DNA of 64,000 nt from Dichetophora obliterata (lineage: Eukaryota; Arthropoda; Insecta; Diptera; Sciomyzidae): NCBI GenBank assembly GCA_963920525.1, contig OY986437.1, positions 110,104,715-110,168,714 of the forward strand. The letters run 5' to 3'. Positions 35,861 through 47,158 of the stretch are shown in pieces (the first letter of the stretch is position 1; every line of letters starts with the position of its first letter). The translations under genes were made by a program, and so were the position numbers. Below the pieces are notes generated by a model. It ran no database searches. It was given only the letters and a program-made list of their open reading frames with translations, and was not told the DNA's origin.

Positions 35861-36065
35861 AGTAACGTGCTCAAACCAATAAATTAATGAAGAAGTACCT
35901 ACCTGTCACATTAGTATCTTGAGAAAACTCTCTTGAATATTTGGCTTTTTAGTATCTATTGCACTCTTAAGACTTTTTGCCTCGTATCTTTATGTTCTTG
36001 CCTCTCCTGAACATTCTAGAATATTAAATGACATCATTACATTCTTAAAAATAAATTTCTCCGGG

Positions 36066-36480
36066 AATGCACTTATTGATGCAGAAAGTTCAGAAATTCG
36101 ATCGAATTTACTTGGCTGTATTCATTATGGAGAGAGGAAGACAGGTATCAATTTATGTTCATTTTTTAAGGAAGAATTGTGCAAATGAAACATACAAGAA
36201 AAAGTTGGAGCTATTGTCATCGATAATGCCGCTAATATTCGTTTGGTAATACAGCTAAGTGGGTGGCGACTAATAGGATGCTTTGCACATCTTTTGAATC
36301 TGAAAGTACAAGCTGTCATTCAACAGATTTCGGGAAATGTGCAAAAAGTCAAAAATATCGTTGAGTTTTTTAAAAGAAGTTCTTAATGGCTGTATAAGTC
36401 GCCCGAAGTGCAAACTCAAATGAATTAAAATAAGATGTTGCTACAAGGTGGAACTCTGGATAGAGTTTTTAAGATGTACT
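36066..36480 (+). pseudogene. hAT transposase core relic (ZBED-like)
   Basis: The plus strand reads LLGCIHYGERKTGINLCSF, then VGAIVIDNAANIRLVIQLS, GWRLIGCFAHLLNLKVQ and NVQKVKNIVEFFKRS. These match the hAT catalytic core (V-x-DNA-x-N, then C-x-AH-x-LNL, then V-x-FF). An in-frame TGA replaces an expected Trp (CK*NIQEK, about 36185) and a TAA follows FKRSS near 36385. Further on, frames resemble the T-R-W-N-S segment but are degraded (GGTLDRVFKMY). The N-terminal BED finger and C-terminal dimerisation block are missing. It is inactive. Confidence 0.75.
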
Positions 36481-36679
36481 AATACACATGCACTAATTAA
36501 AGACTATTTGGCTTTAAAGTACGAAAAGAGAGCTCAAATGAAATACTTTCTGCATCGAGCTTACAAAATTTTTCTACCAAAATTTCTTATGTCAGTAAGA
36601 ACCGTTAGCAACCTTTTTTTAAGTAAGCAGCATGAACCGACATATCTTTCGCACGCTGAGAATAAAAACATAATTTAAA

Positions 36680-37287
36680 TTAAACAAACTCTTTTAAAAT
36701 AGTAACTGAGCGCATTTGCGTTTCTACAAAACAAAATTGAAAGCAAGCATATTTAATTTTGAACTATAAACTCATTTCGGTTTTTTTTATAACTTATTAA
36801 GAAATTATAAGCAGTGGAATCGTTGACCATTAAGACCAAGATGAGGAAAATCACAATTTTACTTTTGATTGTTTGAAAATATTTTTGAATTTCTTTTAAA
36901 AAAATATAATATTAGATGAAATAAAAACTAATTCATTATTTTAATAAAAATTTGGTATTCGAAGACTCCCAGGTGTCGCTGATCACGACTCAAAAAAAAA
37001 ATGGCGGTTTAATTTAATTATTTGTTATCTAAAAACAATATTTTAAGAGTATGAATAATTTTATCATAATTTATGCTTACGTTATATTCAGTTCACCTCA
37101 TTTTCGCATGATCTATGAACACTTTGGCAACACATCTTACGCCAGTTGCTCAGAAGAAGGTTTATATAACAATTGTCAATGCTACCTGGTAATAATTATA
37201 TCAAGGTCCAAACAGTTTCAATAAAAATGAAATTTTTTCAAATAATCAACATAAGCTGACATCTCTTTCGCACTTCCATACCGCACT
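36680..37287. other. No gene seen
   Basis: AT-rich DNA between the hAT relic and a Harbinger-like MITE. Confidence 0.45.
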
Positions 37288-37290
37288 TTA

Positions 37291-38058
37291 GGCCGCGTTC
37301 ATAGTGGACGCTTTGGCTGAAGCTGATGCATAAAGCTGCTTTGTCAAGATTTTTTTGATCATAGTGAACGCTTATTCAACGCTGCATAAAGTAGCTTATT
37401 GAGCTTATTGGTGTTCATAGTGCGCGCTTTATGCTTATGACTGATTTGCTTTGTTTTCATTTGTCTCTTTGGAAAATAATGCCCTCAGTTGCGTTTTGCA
37501 AAGTAAATTTTTTGTTTAATGATGAGTCGCGATGATCACCAATGAAAAATCAAACCAATAACAAGCAAAAGTTAAAAGGAACTAGAAAACACAAAGCATA
37601 ACAACGGTGGAAAGTTCAGCACAAAAAGTACCCAAGAAGTAAGCAAGAACAACGAAAACTATGTAAACAAACGAGATAGAATACACAAGTGCATACAACT
37701 GAAAAGCACGACAAAAGGACCACAACGCAACAACACAACAACAACACAACAACAACACAACAACGGTTAAAGCTTCAGCACAAAAAATCAACGAAAATAT
37801 TGTTAATAGGCAAAATAGATAAACATGTGCCGAATAGCATTTTAAAAATGCTCTACAACAAAGCATAAAAAACAAAATTATTTTTCTGTGTGAGCAAGCG
37901 AGATGGAAGTATAAGCGCTGAAAAGCATTTGAAATTAAGCTTTATGCTAGCTTTATGCTGGCACTATGAACGCTTTGAGCTTTTTCCATATGATTTATAC
38001 ACAAAGCGTTTTTCAGCTAAACCTCTCTAAGCTAAAAGCGTTTACTATGAACGCGGCC
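37291..38058. mobile_element. PIF/Harbinger-like MITE, 768 bp, TTA duplication
   Basis: The left terminus is GGCCGCGTTCATAGTGGACG and the right read inward is GGCCGCGTTCATAGTAAACG, each continuing CTTT. TTA flanks both ends (37288-37290, 38059-38061). Subterminal copies of TCATAGTG-N-CGCTT lie at about 37300, 37356 and 37414 (56-58 bp apart), and inverted near 37967. An ACAACA microsatellite lies at 37731-37765. A 97-codon minus frame is only the complement of this simple repeat. Confidence 0.75.
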
Positions 38059-38591
38059 TTACTGCTTAATCGAATTGTTTGAGCGACAACAATTAAAACG
38101 TGCATTGTTCTGTTTATTTTTGCTTTTAACGTACGAAACAGAACAATCTCGAATTGACATTTAAAATGATTTTGTTCCTTTCATTCTAATAAAAAGAACT
38201 GCCGGAACCAGAGATAAAGATATAGGAAGCTCCGTTGGAGAGGAATAGCTATGTTCGATTTCACGTTAAATTGGCTTCAATACTAACACAAAACATTTAT
38301 ATGTGGTCGCAAAATCAACGGAAAACAAATCTGGTTTATGGTAGATTGAAGACCAGTCACGATTAAGGTTCGATAACTGTAAAACTGCATATTATTGGAA
38401 CAAAATGGGTAACAAAAGGTATACCACAGACTTCGGAAAAGCAATGAAAGCATCCCTGAAACATCATGGTGAAATTATCTTAGAATAATTACACCATAGG
38501 AACCAGTCCAAGCAGTGTTGTCGTTAGGAAAAAATTATGGATACTTTTTTAAGCCTCATATATAAATATGTTTTATTTTCAAAAATATTAA

Positions 38592-39169
38592 TGCCCGTAT
38601 GATACTACGTTTTTGTTTTGTTATTTTTAGTGTATTTTTCATTTAAAGTACAAACGAAAAAATCGAGGAAAACTAAATTACAAAAACAATTTGGCAATAT
38701 GTTAGAGAGAAACAAAAAAGGTTTGTGTAAAAAACTTGTGTAAAAAACTGTTTATTGACATTTCGTTTCCGGCTGAAAAAGTTCTGTTAAAATTCGTTCA
38801 GTTAGAAAATTTAATTTTCCAAAATATAAAATATGAAACTTAAGTGGACAGACAAATACGTATTATTTGTATTTAATAGAGTTCACAGTGCGGTTTTTAT
38901 ATGGAACCACATGTTGCAATCATATAAGTTGAAATATAAAAAAAAATTAACGAAGTACAGACAACTGTCAAAAAAACCGAACGAAATACGAGTTGGCTAC
39001 TATGTTTTTAACAGGCTAGATAGTTTTTCGTTTGTTTTTAATTTGTTTTTAAGCAAATAGCTTTCTCTTTTACACCACTTCGGATACCTAATATGACCTG
39101 CTCTTTCGCCCAAAAAAAATCATATAATACATTAAAAAATCAGAAAAAAAACGTAGTGTCATACGGGCA
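38592..39169. mobile_element. TIR element, ~580 bp
   Basis: TGCCCGTATGATACTACGTT at the left returns inverted as TGCCCGTATGACACTACGTT at the right. No target duplication is evident. A 75-codon frame inside (38833-39060) has no motif. Confidence 0.6.
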
Positions 39170-40489
39170 CAAGAAGTAGGCATTTCTTTAAATTCGACAA
39201 AAACGTTAAGAAAAATTATGACATTGAGACATTTTTGAACAGTACTTTTTTATCAAAAAATGTATTAACGCGAAATCTTTACATAGAACTTTACAATTTT
39301 GTGATAAATATATTAAGTCTGCCTCAGTGTGCTGCTGCTGAATGAATTTTTTTTACTTTAAAACCTACTATATAAAATCTACAAGACTAGTAGATTTTTT
39401 TTTTGGGAATAGGTTAAAGTATATTGTTTTGCAAAATACTTAAAAACTAAAAAAAAAATTATTAACTTTTAAATTAAATATAAATAAAGGGCAATGGCAA
39501 CACATTTAATTTATATTACAGTTTAGTGTGAATAAGCTATTAAATAATTTTTTTTTGTATTTATATATTTTTTTATATCATAGCTGTAAAATAATTATAA
39601 CTAATCGTCTTCATTAGCAATTCGATTATTTTTTCAAAATGTGAAATAATTGATTAAGTACAATTCTTTTCTGTTTGTAATAGTAATATAATAACAACAA
39701 TCAAAAATTATAACGATTACTTCAGATTACGAAAATAACCAAAAAGAATTAAAAGTAATCAAGAGAAATAATCCGACCACTTTTAGAAATTATTTTTGAT
39801 TCTTTTTAATTATTTCCAAAAATTTCAATCTAAAAAACAAAAATTTTTATTATATGTTACAAACATAGATATGTTTAATTATTTAACAAAGATTTTCAAA
39901 AAACAAAAACGAGAAAAATGCATTACAACATTTGCTCTGTTAATTTTGTCAAGCACTTTGTTTCTTCTTTCTTGTTTTTTGAAAATCTTTTTAATGATAA
40001 AATACATATCTATGTTTATTTAGTAGTACTTTATTGAGTGTTTAACTAATCGATATTACAATATATATATATATATGTATAGCTATATATAAACAGTAAT
40101 TTGTTAACTTAGCGGCTTAAATGCAAGGCCTGCCTAGTCTGTTACACTATTAAGTTAATATATAAATCAAAAGCAACTTGGCTACAATATTATTACAGAA
40201 TAATTTACTCCTGCTCAAAGAGTATTTTAACATTTGCTTTTGACGATTGTCCTAAAAATATATGTGTGAAAGAGACAACAAAAGCTTGTAAATGGCGAGA
40301 CATATACAAGCACTAAAAATGCTATACACAATGACGTGTTACTTTCATATATACAATAGCCCCGAGTGTAAATGTAAATATAAATAAATATAGATAAATA
40401 AATGCATACATTTTGATAAATTACATCAAATGCACATTTCACGTTCACATATAGAATTATAAAAATACAGAAACACTAAAAAAATAAAA
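39170..40489. other. No gene seen; TA microsatellite
   Basis: Very AT-rich, with (TA)n near 40060-40090. Nearby, CTTTTTAATTATTTC and TTTTCAAAAAACAAAAACGAG have loose inverted counterparts, but no element could be bounded. Confidence 0.4.
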
Positions 40490-40494
40490 TATTA

Positions 40495-40651
40495 GGGCAC
40501 TTCACGATCTTGGTGCATCGTTGCAAATGCAAAATAAACAGCTTTTACAAAAACAAAAAGCATTGAAAAGCTTTTGCTACACATGCTTTTTGTTTTTGTA
40601 AAAGCTGTTTATTGTGCATTTGCAACGATGCAATAAGATCGTGAATTGCCC
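40495..40651. mobile_element. 157-bp near-perfect hairpin, TATTA flanks
   Basis: Arms 40495-40562 and 40584-40651 (68 nt each) are reverse complements with about four mismatches around a 21-nt loop. The ends are GGGCACTTCACGATCTTGGT and, inverted, GGGCAATTCACGATCTTATT. TATTA stands outside both ends (40490-40494, 40652-40656), suggesting a 5-bp target duplication. Transcribed, it would give a ~68-bp double-stranded stem. Confidence 0.75.
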
Positions 40652-40656
40652 TATTA

Positions 40657-42350
40657 AATCATTAATATTATAGTCACGATAATCACTAATAAAATTTAGT
40701 TGTTCCGTTGAATCTAATTGCAGCGGCTAGGGTGTAGTCAGATATTCTTCTTTTTATTAAAAAATGCTAAACAAGCCATGTATAGCGGCGGTAACAAAAA
40801 AGGAACCATGAACCGAAAGTTCATACTATAGCTCCCACTTTTGTTAATTTAGCAACACTTTTGTATATAAAGCTTATTAAGTTTTCGTATAGCTGTTATT
40901 CGTATCTCTGAAAAAGCCGTATCAGCGTATGGGCGATTTCCGTTAAAAATGACTGGTTGCACTTCACAACCTCACCGTTGAAACGATGCGACTTAACCTC
41001 AAAAAGAATTAAAAATAATTTCTAACATTAGTCCTATAGTTTTTCTTGATAACTTTTGATTTTTTTCTATTATTTTCGTAATTCCAAGTAATAATAATTA
41101 TTTTTTGATTACTTGTAATCGAAATCAATTACTTATCAAAAACATCTCCCTTATGGATTATAAAATGATTACTATTCTTTTTTAAAAATATTATCTAATT
41201 GTTACTAATCGTAATCGCAATTTAGCAACTATGTTTTGTACATTGTTTTTTGTACAATTACTTATAAAATTAATAATTTAATTCAATTATTATACTTATA
41301 ATATTAATGTAATAAACAAAATGGACTCAAGTACTGAAATGAACATATGTTCCTTTTTAAGACAGGCACCGGTTGTCTAGAATTTGTATCTTCTTTTTCT
41401 GCTTAACCTTTTTTTTATATTTCAAAAGTATAGTTTTTTGAGAATGTACTGTTAAATTTTTGTAAGAACACTGACGTTATCTCCGCTTCTACAGCCGTTT
41501 TAGCAGGTATCGAGTGCACAGCACAAATTCCAAACTCACTCTATTTAAACTCATTTTAAACCGAATCATCTGAAATTTTAATCATCAGTGACTTTCCCTA
41601 TCAAAATTTAAAAATGTCGTATATTTTACTCTGAATAACCAGTAAAAAACTCTGTTCTTAAAACTTAAATTTCAAAAGCGCGTCATTCTGCCAATTTTTA
41701 GTATTTTTTTTCTAGCTCCGGCTCTAGCTGAACTCAAAGTAATAAATTATATTCTTGGTTTTCATTTTTAAGATTAATAGAAGAGTAAATATCAACAACA
41801 GCGCTGAAGATCTTTCTTCGAAAGGCTCTAATTGAGCACCATTTTGAACATAATCAAAATTTTTGTATGAGTGTTGCAATATACCTTTCAAGTTTAAATA
41901 TCGTTGTTCATTATTTTAACTTTTACAAAAATAAATCTTAAAAATATTTAAAATATTCAAGCACTAGGTCTTAAAGTTATTTTTTTTTTTTATATATATG
42001 TACATGCTTTGTTTCTTACTATTACATTTTAACAAGGCTTTTTGTTAGTCTTAAAATTAAATAAATATAATTATTATTATTATTATTAAAGCTTAAAATA
42101 TTGGTTTTCAGTACTTTAATATGTGGATACTTTTTTTCTGAAGTGGATACATTTGTGACCTTTTTATGGATACTTTTTTTAGAATCGTCGCGGCAACACT
42201 GATCTGAGGTGAACTCACGTACACAATAAACGAGTTTCACCAAAGTACAGAAAAACGGAAAAAACATATGTTTTGACGTCAAAAAATTTAAGTTTTCTAT
42301 CTCTTTATCTCTAGCCGCAACTATATAGTGTGTAATTTTTAATTTAAATT
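40657..42350. other. No gene seen
   Basis: AT-rich DNA with an ATT microsatellite at about 42068-42088. A 122-codon minus frame at 42022-42390 overlaps this and the minisatellite, and shows no domain. Confidence 0.4.
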
Positions 42351-42354
42351 TATT

Positions 42355-42660
42355 TTTACTGCAATTTTTTGCAGTAATCAGTAGAAACAAAATTTTACTG
42401 CAATTTTTTTCCAGTGATCAGTAAACATGTATTTTTACTGCAATTTTTTTCAGTAATCAGTAAAAATTTATTGGTAATGCAAATTTAATTTCATTATCAG
42501 TAAAAATGTATTTGTACTGCAATTTTTTTCCAGTAATCAGTAAAAATTTATTTTTACTTCAATTTTTTCCAGTAATCAGTAAAAATTTACTGGTAATGCA
42601 AATTACATTTCATTATCAGTAAAAGTTTACTGATTACTGCTTCTAGTAATGCAGTAAATA
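42355..42660. repeat. ~39-bp minisatellite with hairpin units
   Basis: About seven units start near 42356, 42394, 42434, 42472, 42514, 42553 and 42592. Most read TTTTTACTGCAATTTTTTTC followed by CAGTAATCAGTAAAAA. The fourth and seventh are a variant (GGTAATGCAAATTACATTTC), so the array has a higher order. TTTTTACTG and CAGTAAAAA within a unit are inverted, making each unit a small hairpin. Confidence 0.75.
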
Positions 42661-43139
42661 TTTAATGCAGTGTGCCCATGTATGATTGTAAAATTATTGC
42701 ACACTTTTAATTCAAATATCTATTCTGTAACAAAGATATGTTTTATTTATTTGTTTTATAATGATACAATTTTGTTACTTATACTTTATATTTCAAATAA
42801 ATGAAATTATTTGCCAAATTTTTCATATAAAATATTTTTTTCATTTAAGAATTTTATAACAAAATAACTAAAAAATCAAAAAATTGCATAAAATTTGGTT
42901 TACGACTAGTCAGAGCGTTGTGTTGAAATTCAACATGGACCTTAACAACTTTTCCCTGCAGTTCAACAAGAAATCAGTTCTAATAAACGCTTCTAATAGT
43001 CCCTACAGTTCAAATAAACAAAGAAACTACATAGTTCCATGGACATGCTTCCATGAACTAGTTCCGCTCTACAAAAGAATCTTGCCATGTCGGTTCCGTC
43101 TCAGGAACTGTTAAGCACAAGCCTAGTTTTGAGTTCAAA

Positions 43140-44475
43140 TGAGGTTAGACTTATGTATGTGCCTGTAGTCCTTCGTATACAGATAGCTGCTCTTATCTGC
43201 TTTCGGTAGGAATACAACCCTTGCTGTCCTCCAGGCCACATGTACGTAGTTTAGTCTGATGCATCTGTTAAATATATTCGCCAGCTATAGGACGATTTGT
43301 GATTCTGCCGTTTGCATCATGGCCGTAAATATACCGTCTGATCCCGAAGGTTTCTATCCCCAGAACGAGTTTATAGCTCATAGTATTCCGTCCGACGTTA
43401 TTAGGTCGTGTGGAACCAGTAGCGGGTTTTTCCTGTGTCTGCGTATAGCGGTAATGTGTGGAGCTTCAGCACAGCCAGAAAGTACTTTTAAAAGCACTTC
43501 AAAAGATTTCTGACTGCTCTCTATCCACTGTCTTTGCGTAGCTGGCTCTGAATGGAAAGTAGCTTCCTGAGTCTTGTTGTGTCCGCAGTTTTTTCTATGC
43601 TTGAGCACAAGTTTTTCCAAGAGTTTATTTTTGCTATGCGCACGTTTGTTTTAAAAAGTTTGAGCCTGCATTTGTATTCCCCACAAATTTCCTCTTTTTC
43701 AGCTATTTTAGCTAGTTTGAAGAAATCTTTTAGGTCACATCTTTGTTCTGCAAGATCCGGACTCCACCATAGAGGACTGATTTTAAGCTTCGTTCGCGTA
43801 GGTTTACAAGAGGAGTGAAAGGCCTTGAGAAAATTTACCGAGATAATCTTCAGGGACCTTTCAATGCCCTCTTCTATATTAATTTGTTTGGGAGATAGTA
43901 ACTTAGTCTCAATGATGCTTCTGAAGCGGTTCCAGTGAGTATTTCTGGGGTCTCTGTTAAAACTTATATTCAAGCTAATATAATTGTGGTCTGAGAAGGA
44001 GGGCTGTTTTAGCACTCTCCAATCTGTGATTAGAGTGTTATCAGAAGATAGCATTGGGTCTAACACATTCGACGAGGTGGGGCCTACATAAGTTGGTTCC
44101 CTCATCAATGTTTTCTACACTAAGTTTACGTTGTAAAATAAAGTTAAGTAGAGACTCACCTCGAACATTGAAGTCTGGGCTGTCCAACACTGGGTGACGT
44201 GCATTGGCGTCTGCTCCGATGACAATTGCTTGTTTCTTCCGATTGCTCGTCCGATCGACCAAGATCGCCCAAGATCGACTCATACGCGTAACCCTCTAGC
44301 GCTACGACAGTGAGATCGTGAGTGCTGTAGTGAGACATTAGATAAGTATAGATGCCTTTCCTTATAAGGATGGCTGTTCTTGTTCTACTTACTGTTGTTG
44401 CGAAAAACGTGTTGAAATTATGCGACTTTAGACCAGATACAGCGTTGACCGCGGCTATCCACAGCTCCACTCTGA
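43140..44475 (-). pseudogene. LOA/R1-type retrotransposon: endonuclease and RT start
   Basis: On the minus strand, RTAILIRKGIYTYLMSHYST (about 44380) is the first part of an APE endonuclease. After a frameshift IVIGADANARHP, RGESLLNFIL and, in a further frame, SDHNYISLNISF give the remaining motifs (G-x-D-x-NA; SDH). The linker PLWWSPDLAEQR follows. Then the RT begins: AINSFWG*KPSGSDGIF, NYVHVAWRTARVVFLPK and SSYLYTKDY (usual K-DYRPI). Coding text ends near 43145, before the catalytic palm. Several frameshifts and stops make it inactive. Clade choice between LOA, R1 and I is by motif style only. Confidence 0.75.
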
Positions 44476-44499
44476 CAAAACAAAAAATCGAAAACGTAC

Positions 44500-44770
44500 A
44501 TTTTAAAAACTTTTAGTAAGGCTAATATTTTTAAAAATATTTTACGCCACACAAAAATTAAAATGCCTATTTTTAAAAGAAAAGTAACACGGAGCGTTTT
44601 TAAAACAACAACAAATGTTTTACTATGAAAATTAAGGGTTATATTAATATTTTTTAAAAACATTTTACGCCATACAAAAATGAAAACGCACATTTTTAAA
44701 TAGAAAAGTAAAACAAAACGTTTTTAAAACAACTACGAACGTTTTAACATGACATTGTAAAATTTATCAT
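44500..44770. repeat. ~125-bp tandem subrepeats, left block
   Basis: Two units (about 44529-44652 and 44655-44770) share TTTTACGCCA-ACAAAAAT, TTTTTAAA-AGAAAAGTAA and CGTTTTTAAAACAAC. Related TTTAAAACG wording appears in the block at 46845-47085, partly inverted. They may be subrepeat-bearing arms of one foldback element. Confidence 0.5.
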
Positions 44771-44819
44771 TTTGTTGTAGTAAAATTAATCATGTTGTTT
44801 TAAAAATTATGATTATAAA

Positions 44820-45450
44820 TCTATATATATAAAATGGAATGTGTGTTTCTTTATTTGTTTGTTTGTTTCTTTGTACCTTATAGGAGACCAAACCTCTGGA
44901 CCGATCTTCCTGAAATTTTCACAGCATTTAACTGGGACTCTGGCATGATTAATAGGGTACTTTTTTCGACCACGCCCACTTTTACGCCCACTTTTTTAAA
45001 ATTATGTAATTGCTCCCATATAGTTTTTAACAGATTTACTTCAAATTGTATACAAATTATACTCCAGGCGAGGTAGAAATAAACATTTCTTACGTCACGC
45101 ACCCTTTCACGCCCCTTTTCACGCCAAATTTAAGCTTTAAACTTTTTGTTCTCTGTACAAATTTGTTCCTTCCAACGGATTATTTTTTATTTGGTAGTAT
45201 ATTGCTCTTGATACTGTTAACGTCGCCATATTACTATGAACCACGCCCACTTTACCGCCCCCTTTTTTAATTCAGATACTTACTTATACCACTAACAATG
45301 TTTGCTATACAAAATACTTTTTTTGTAATTTGTATTTACCTAAAGTTTTATATACTTTTTATCTACAGGTAAGGTAGCCATAGATTTTTTTATTACCAAA
45401 TCCCCCTTTTTCGCCCCATTTTACTTTAATTATAATTTATCTGCTTTCAA
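44820..45450 (+). mobile_element. Helitron-like unit without own 3' end
   Basis: It starts TCTATATATATAAAATGGAA after an A (44819), followed by TTTG repeats and GGACCGATCTTCCTGAAATT, the wording of the next unit. No CTAG end occurs before the next A|TC start at 45451, where it abuts a complete Helitron. Confidence 0.6.
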
Positions 45451-46392
45451 TCTATATATATAAAAATGAATGTCTGTCTGTTTGTTTGTTTGTTTGTTTG
45501 TGCTTTATAGGAGGCCAAACCCTTGGACCGATCTTCCTGAAACTTACACAGCATTTTACTATGACTCTGGAAAGAATAATTGGCTATATGAAGTTTTTAT
45601 TGGACAAAGGGGCGTGGCACTGCCCATATAACCCAAAAATTTAAATCGCCATATTTTGGGCATTTTTTGACCTACGTTGATGCTATTTGGTACATATGGT
45701 ACATAGGAATACGTACCAGGAGAAAAGTGGGTGGGACCACGCCCCTTTTTAGGAAAATTAAAAATCGCAATATAGTCTTAACTACTGGACCGATCGTCAT
45801 TAAATTTTCACAATAGGATATTCTTACGAAATAATAAATTCTTGACTATATAAAGTTGTGAGTGGACGAAGGGGCGTGGTCTCGCCCATATAACCCAAAA
45901 TTTAAAATCGTCGTATCTTGGGCATTTTTTGACCAACGGCGACAGTATTTGCTATATATGGTATTGGCATGAATGGAAATACGTACCAAAAGAAAAGTGG
46001 GCGGATCACGCCCCTCTTTTTGCGATATATTGGAGGCTGGACCTGATAACCGATCTCTTTCTCCCACAACTGTCTCCAAAACAGCTGATTTTGTAATATG
46101 TGTTAGTTAAAATAGAGAGTAGGGCAACCCCATTCTCATTCTCCCACAACTGACTGCGAAACAGGTGATTGTGTAATTGCTGCTTTTTGATTGGTCTAAA
46201 AATAAAAAGGGGGAGCATGAAGCATATTACATGCGGTTCAGTGCTGAATTCCAATTGGTTTACAACAAAAAAAGGGGAGAAGCATTGCAATAATTAAATT
46301 AAAATTAAATAAATACATTTTTGTAAATATATAAATACTTTTAATTTTCTTTTATAACGAGGGGGGTAGCGAAGCACACTGGGTTCAGCTAG
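45451..46392 (+). mobile_element. Non-autonomous Helitron, 942 bp
   Basis: The 5' end TCTATATATATAAAAATGAA follows A45450; the 3' end CACTGGGTTCAGCTAG is followed by T46393. Behind the start lies (TTTG)n, then GGACCGATCTTCCTGAAA. Two diverged ~240-bp internal units each carry GGGGCGTGG, GCCCATATAACCC and GACCACGCCCC or GATCACGCCCC. No coding frame with Rep or helicase features. Confidence 0.75.
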
Positions 46393-46844
46393 TGATTATA
46401 TAAAAAAATACAATTTGAGTGAGGATGTTTGTTTCACATACTTTGTTTAAAACACTTGTTAAGAACGAATTGTTTGTTATATATGTTTCATTGATTTATG
46501 TATTTGATATTTGTTCCGAAAATAAAATATTTTTCACTCTCGATTTCATCACTCAACCGCCTGTTAAATATAAGGTAAGTATAAAAAATAAAATTAATAA
46601 TATCTTTAAAATTATATTTTTTATAGACCCTGGGATACAGAATGATCTCTTAACATATTTGAACGAGATAGACATAGCTGATGCTTAAATAACTGAAATA
46701 AAACTATAATTTTGAAAACCAATAAAATGCTTTTTAATTAATAAAAATAATGAAAATGGGAATTTCTGGAAATGTTTTGATTTAATGGGAAATAATAAAA
46801 ATTTTCGTTTTTTAAAATGGAAATAGGCCTTTTGCATATTTGCA
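46393..46844. other. Unassigned; intron-like signals
   Basis: A plus frame at 46419-46688 (89 codons) has no known domain. It contains a consensus donor AAG|GTAAGT at 46575 and an acceptor TTTTTATAG at 46626, 52 bp apart, which is a fly-sized intron. AATAAAA signals follow near 46700. Possibly a gene relic carried by an element. Confidence 0.2.
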
Positions 46845-47085
46845 ATATTGCATTTTAAAATGTTTATTGTTAAAAATCAAACGAACATTTTAGAATCTAA
46901 TTTTAAAATGTTCATTTCAAAAATGAAAATAAACGTTTTACTATTGCGTTTTAAAATGCCCACTTCTAAAAATCAAACGAGTGTTTTAGAATCTAGTTTT
47001 AAACTTTTTGTTTTTTAAATAAACATAAACGCTTTACTATTACATTTTAAAATGTTCGTTCTTAAAATTAAAATAAGTGATATAA
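46845..47085. repeat. ~96-bp tandem subrepeats, right block
   Basis: About 2.4 units (from 46850, 46948 and 47045) with TTTTAAAATG, AAAATCAAACGA, TTTTAGAATCTA and AACG-TTTACTATT. Placed between the DUF4780-like pseudogene and the Helitron pair. Confidence 0.55.
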
Positions 47086-47158
47086 TACAAGTGCAAAATG
47101 TGGGTTAAACCTTTTTTAAAGTGGCACGTTTCTGCCACTTTTGAAAATGTTGTTTTCT

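Noticed and set aside
37582..37875. 97-codon hydrophobic minus-strand frame
   Set aside because: Complement of an ACAACA-rich repeat inside a Harbinger-like MITE.
43259..43818. Plus-strand frames of 84-88 codons
   Set aside because: Antisense of the LOA/R1-type retrotransposon remnant.
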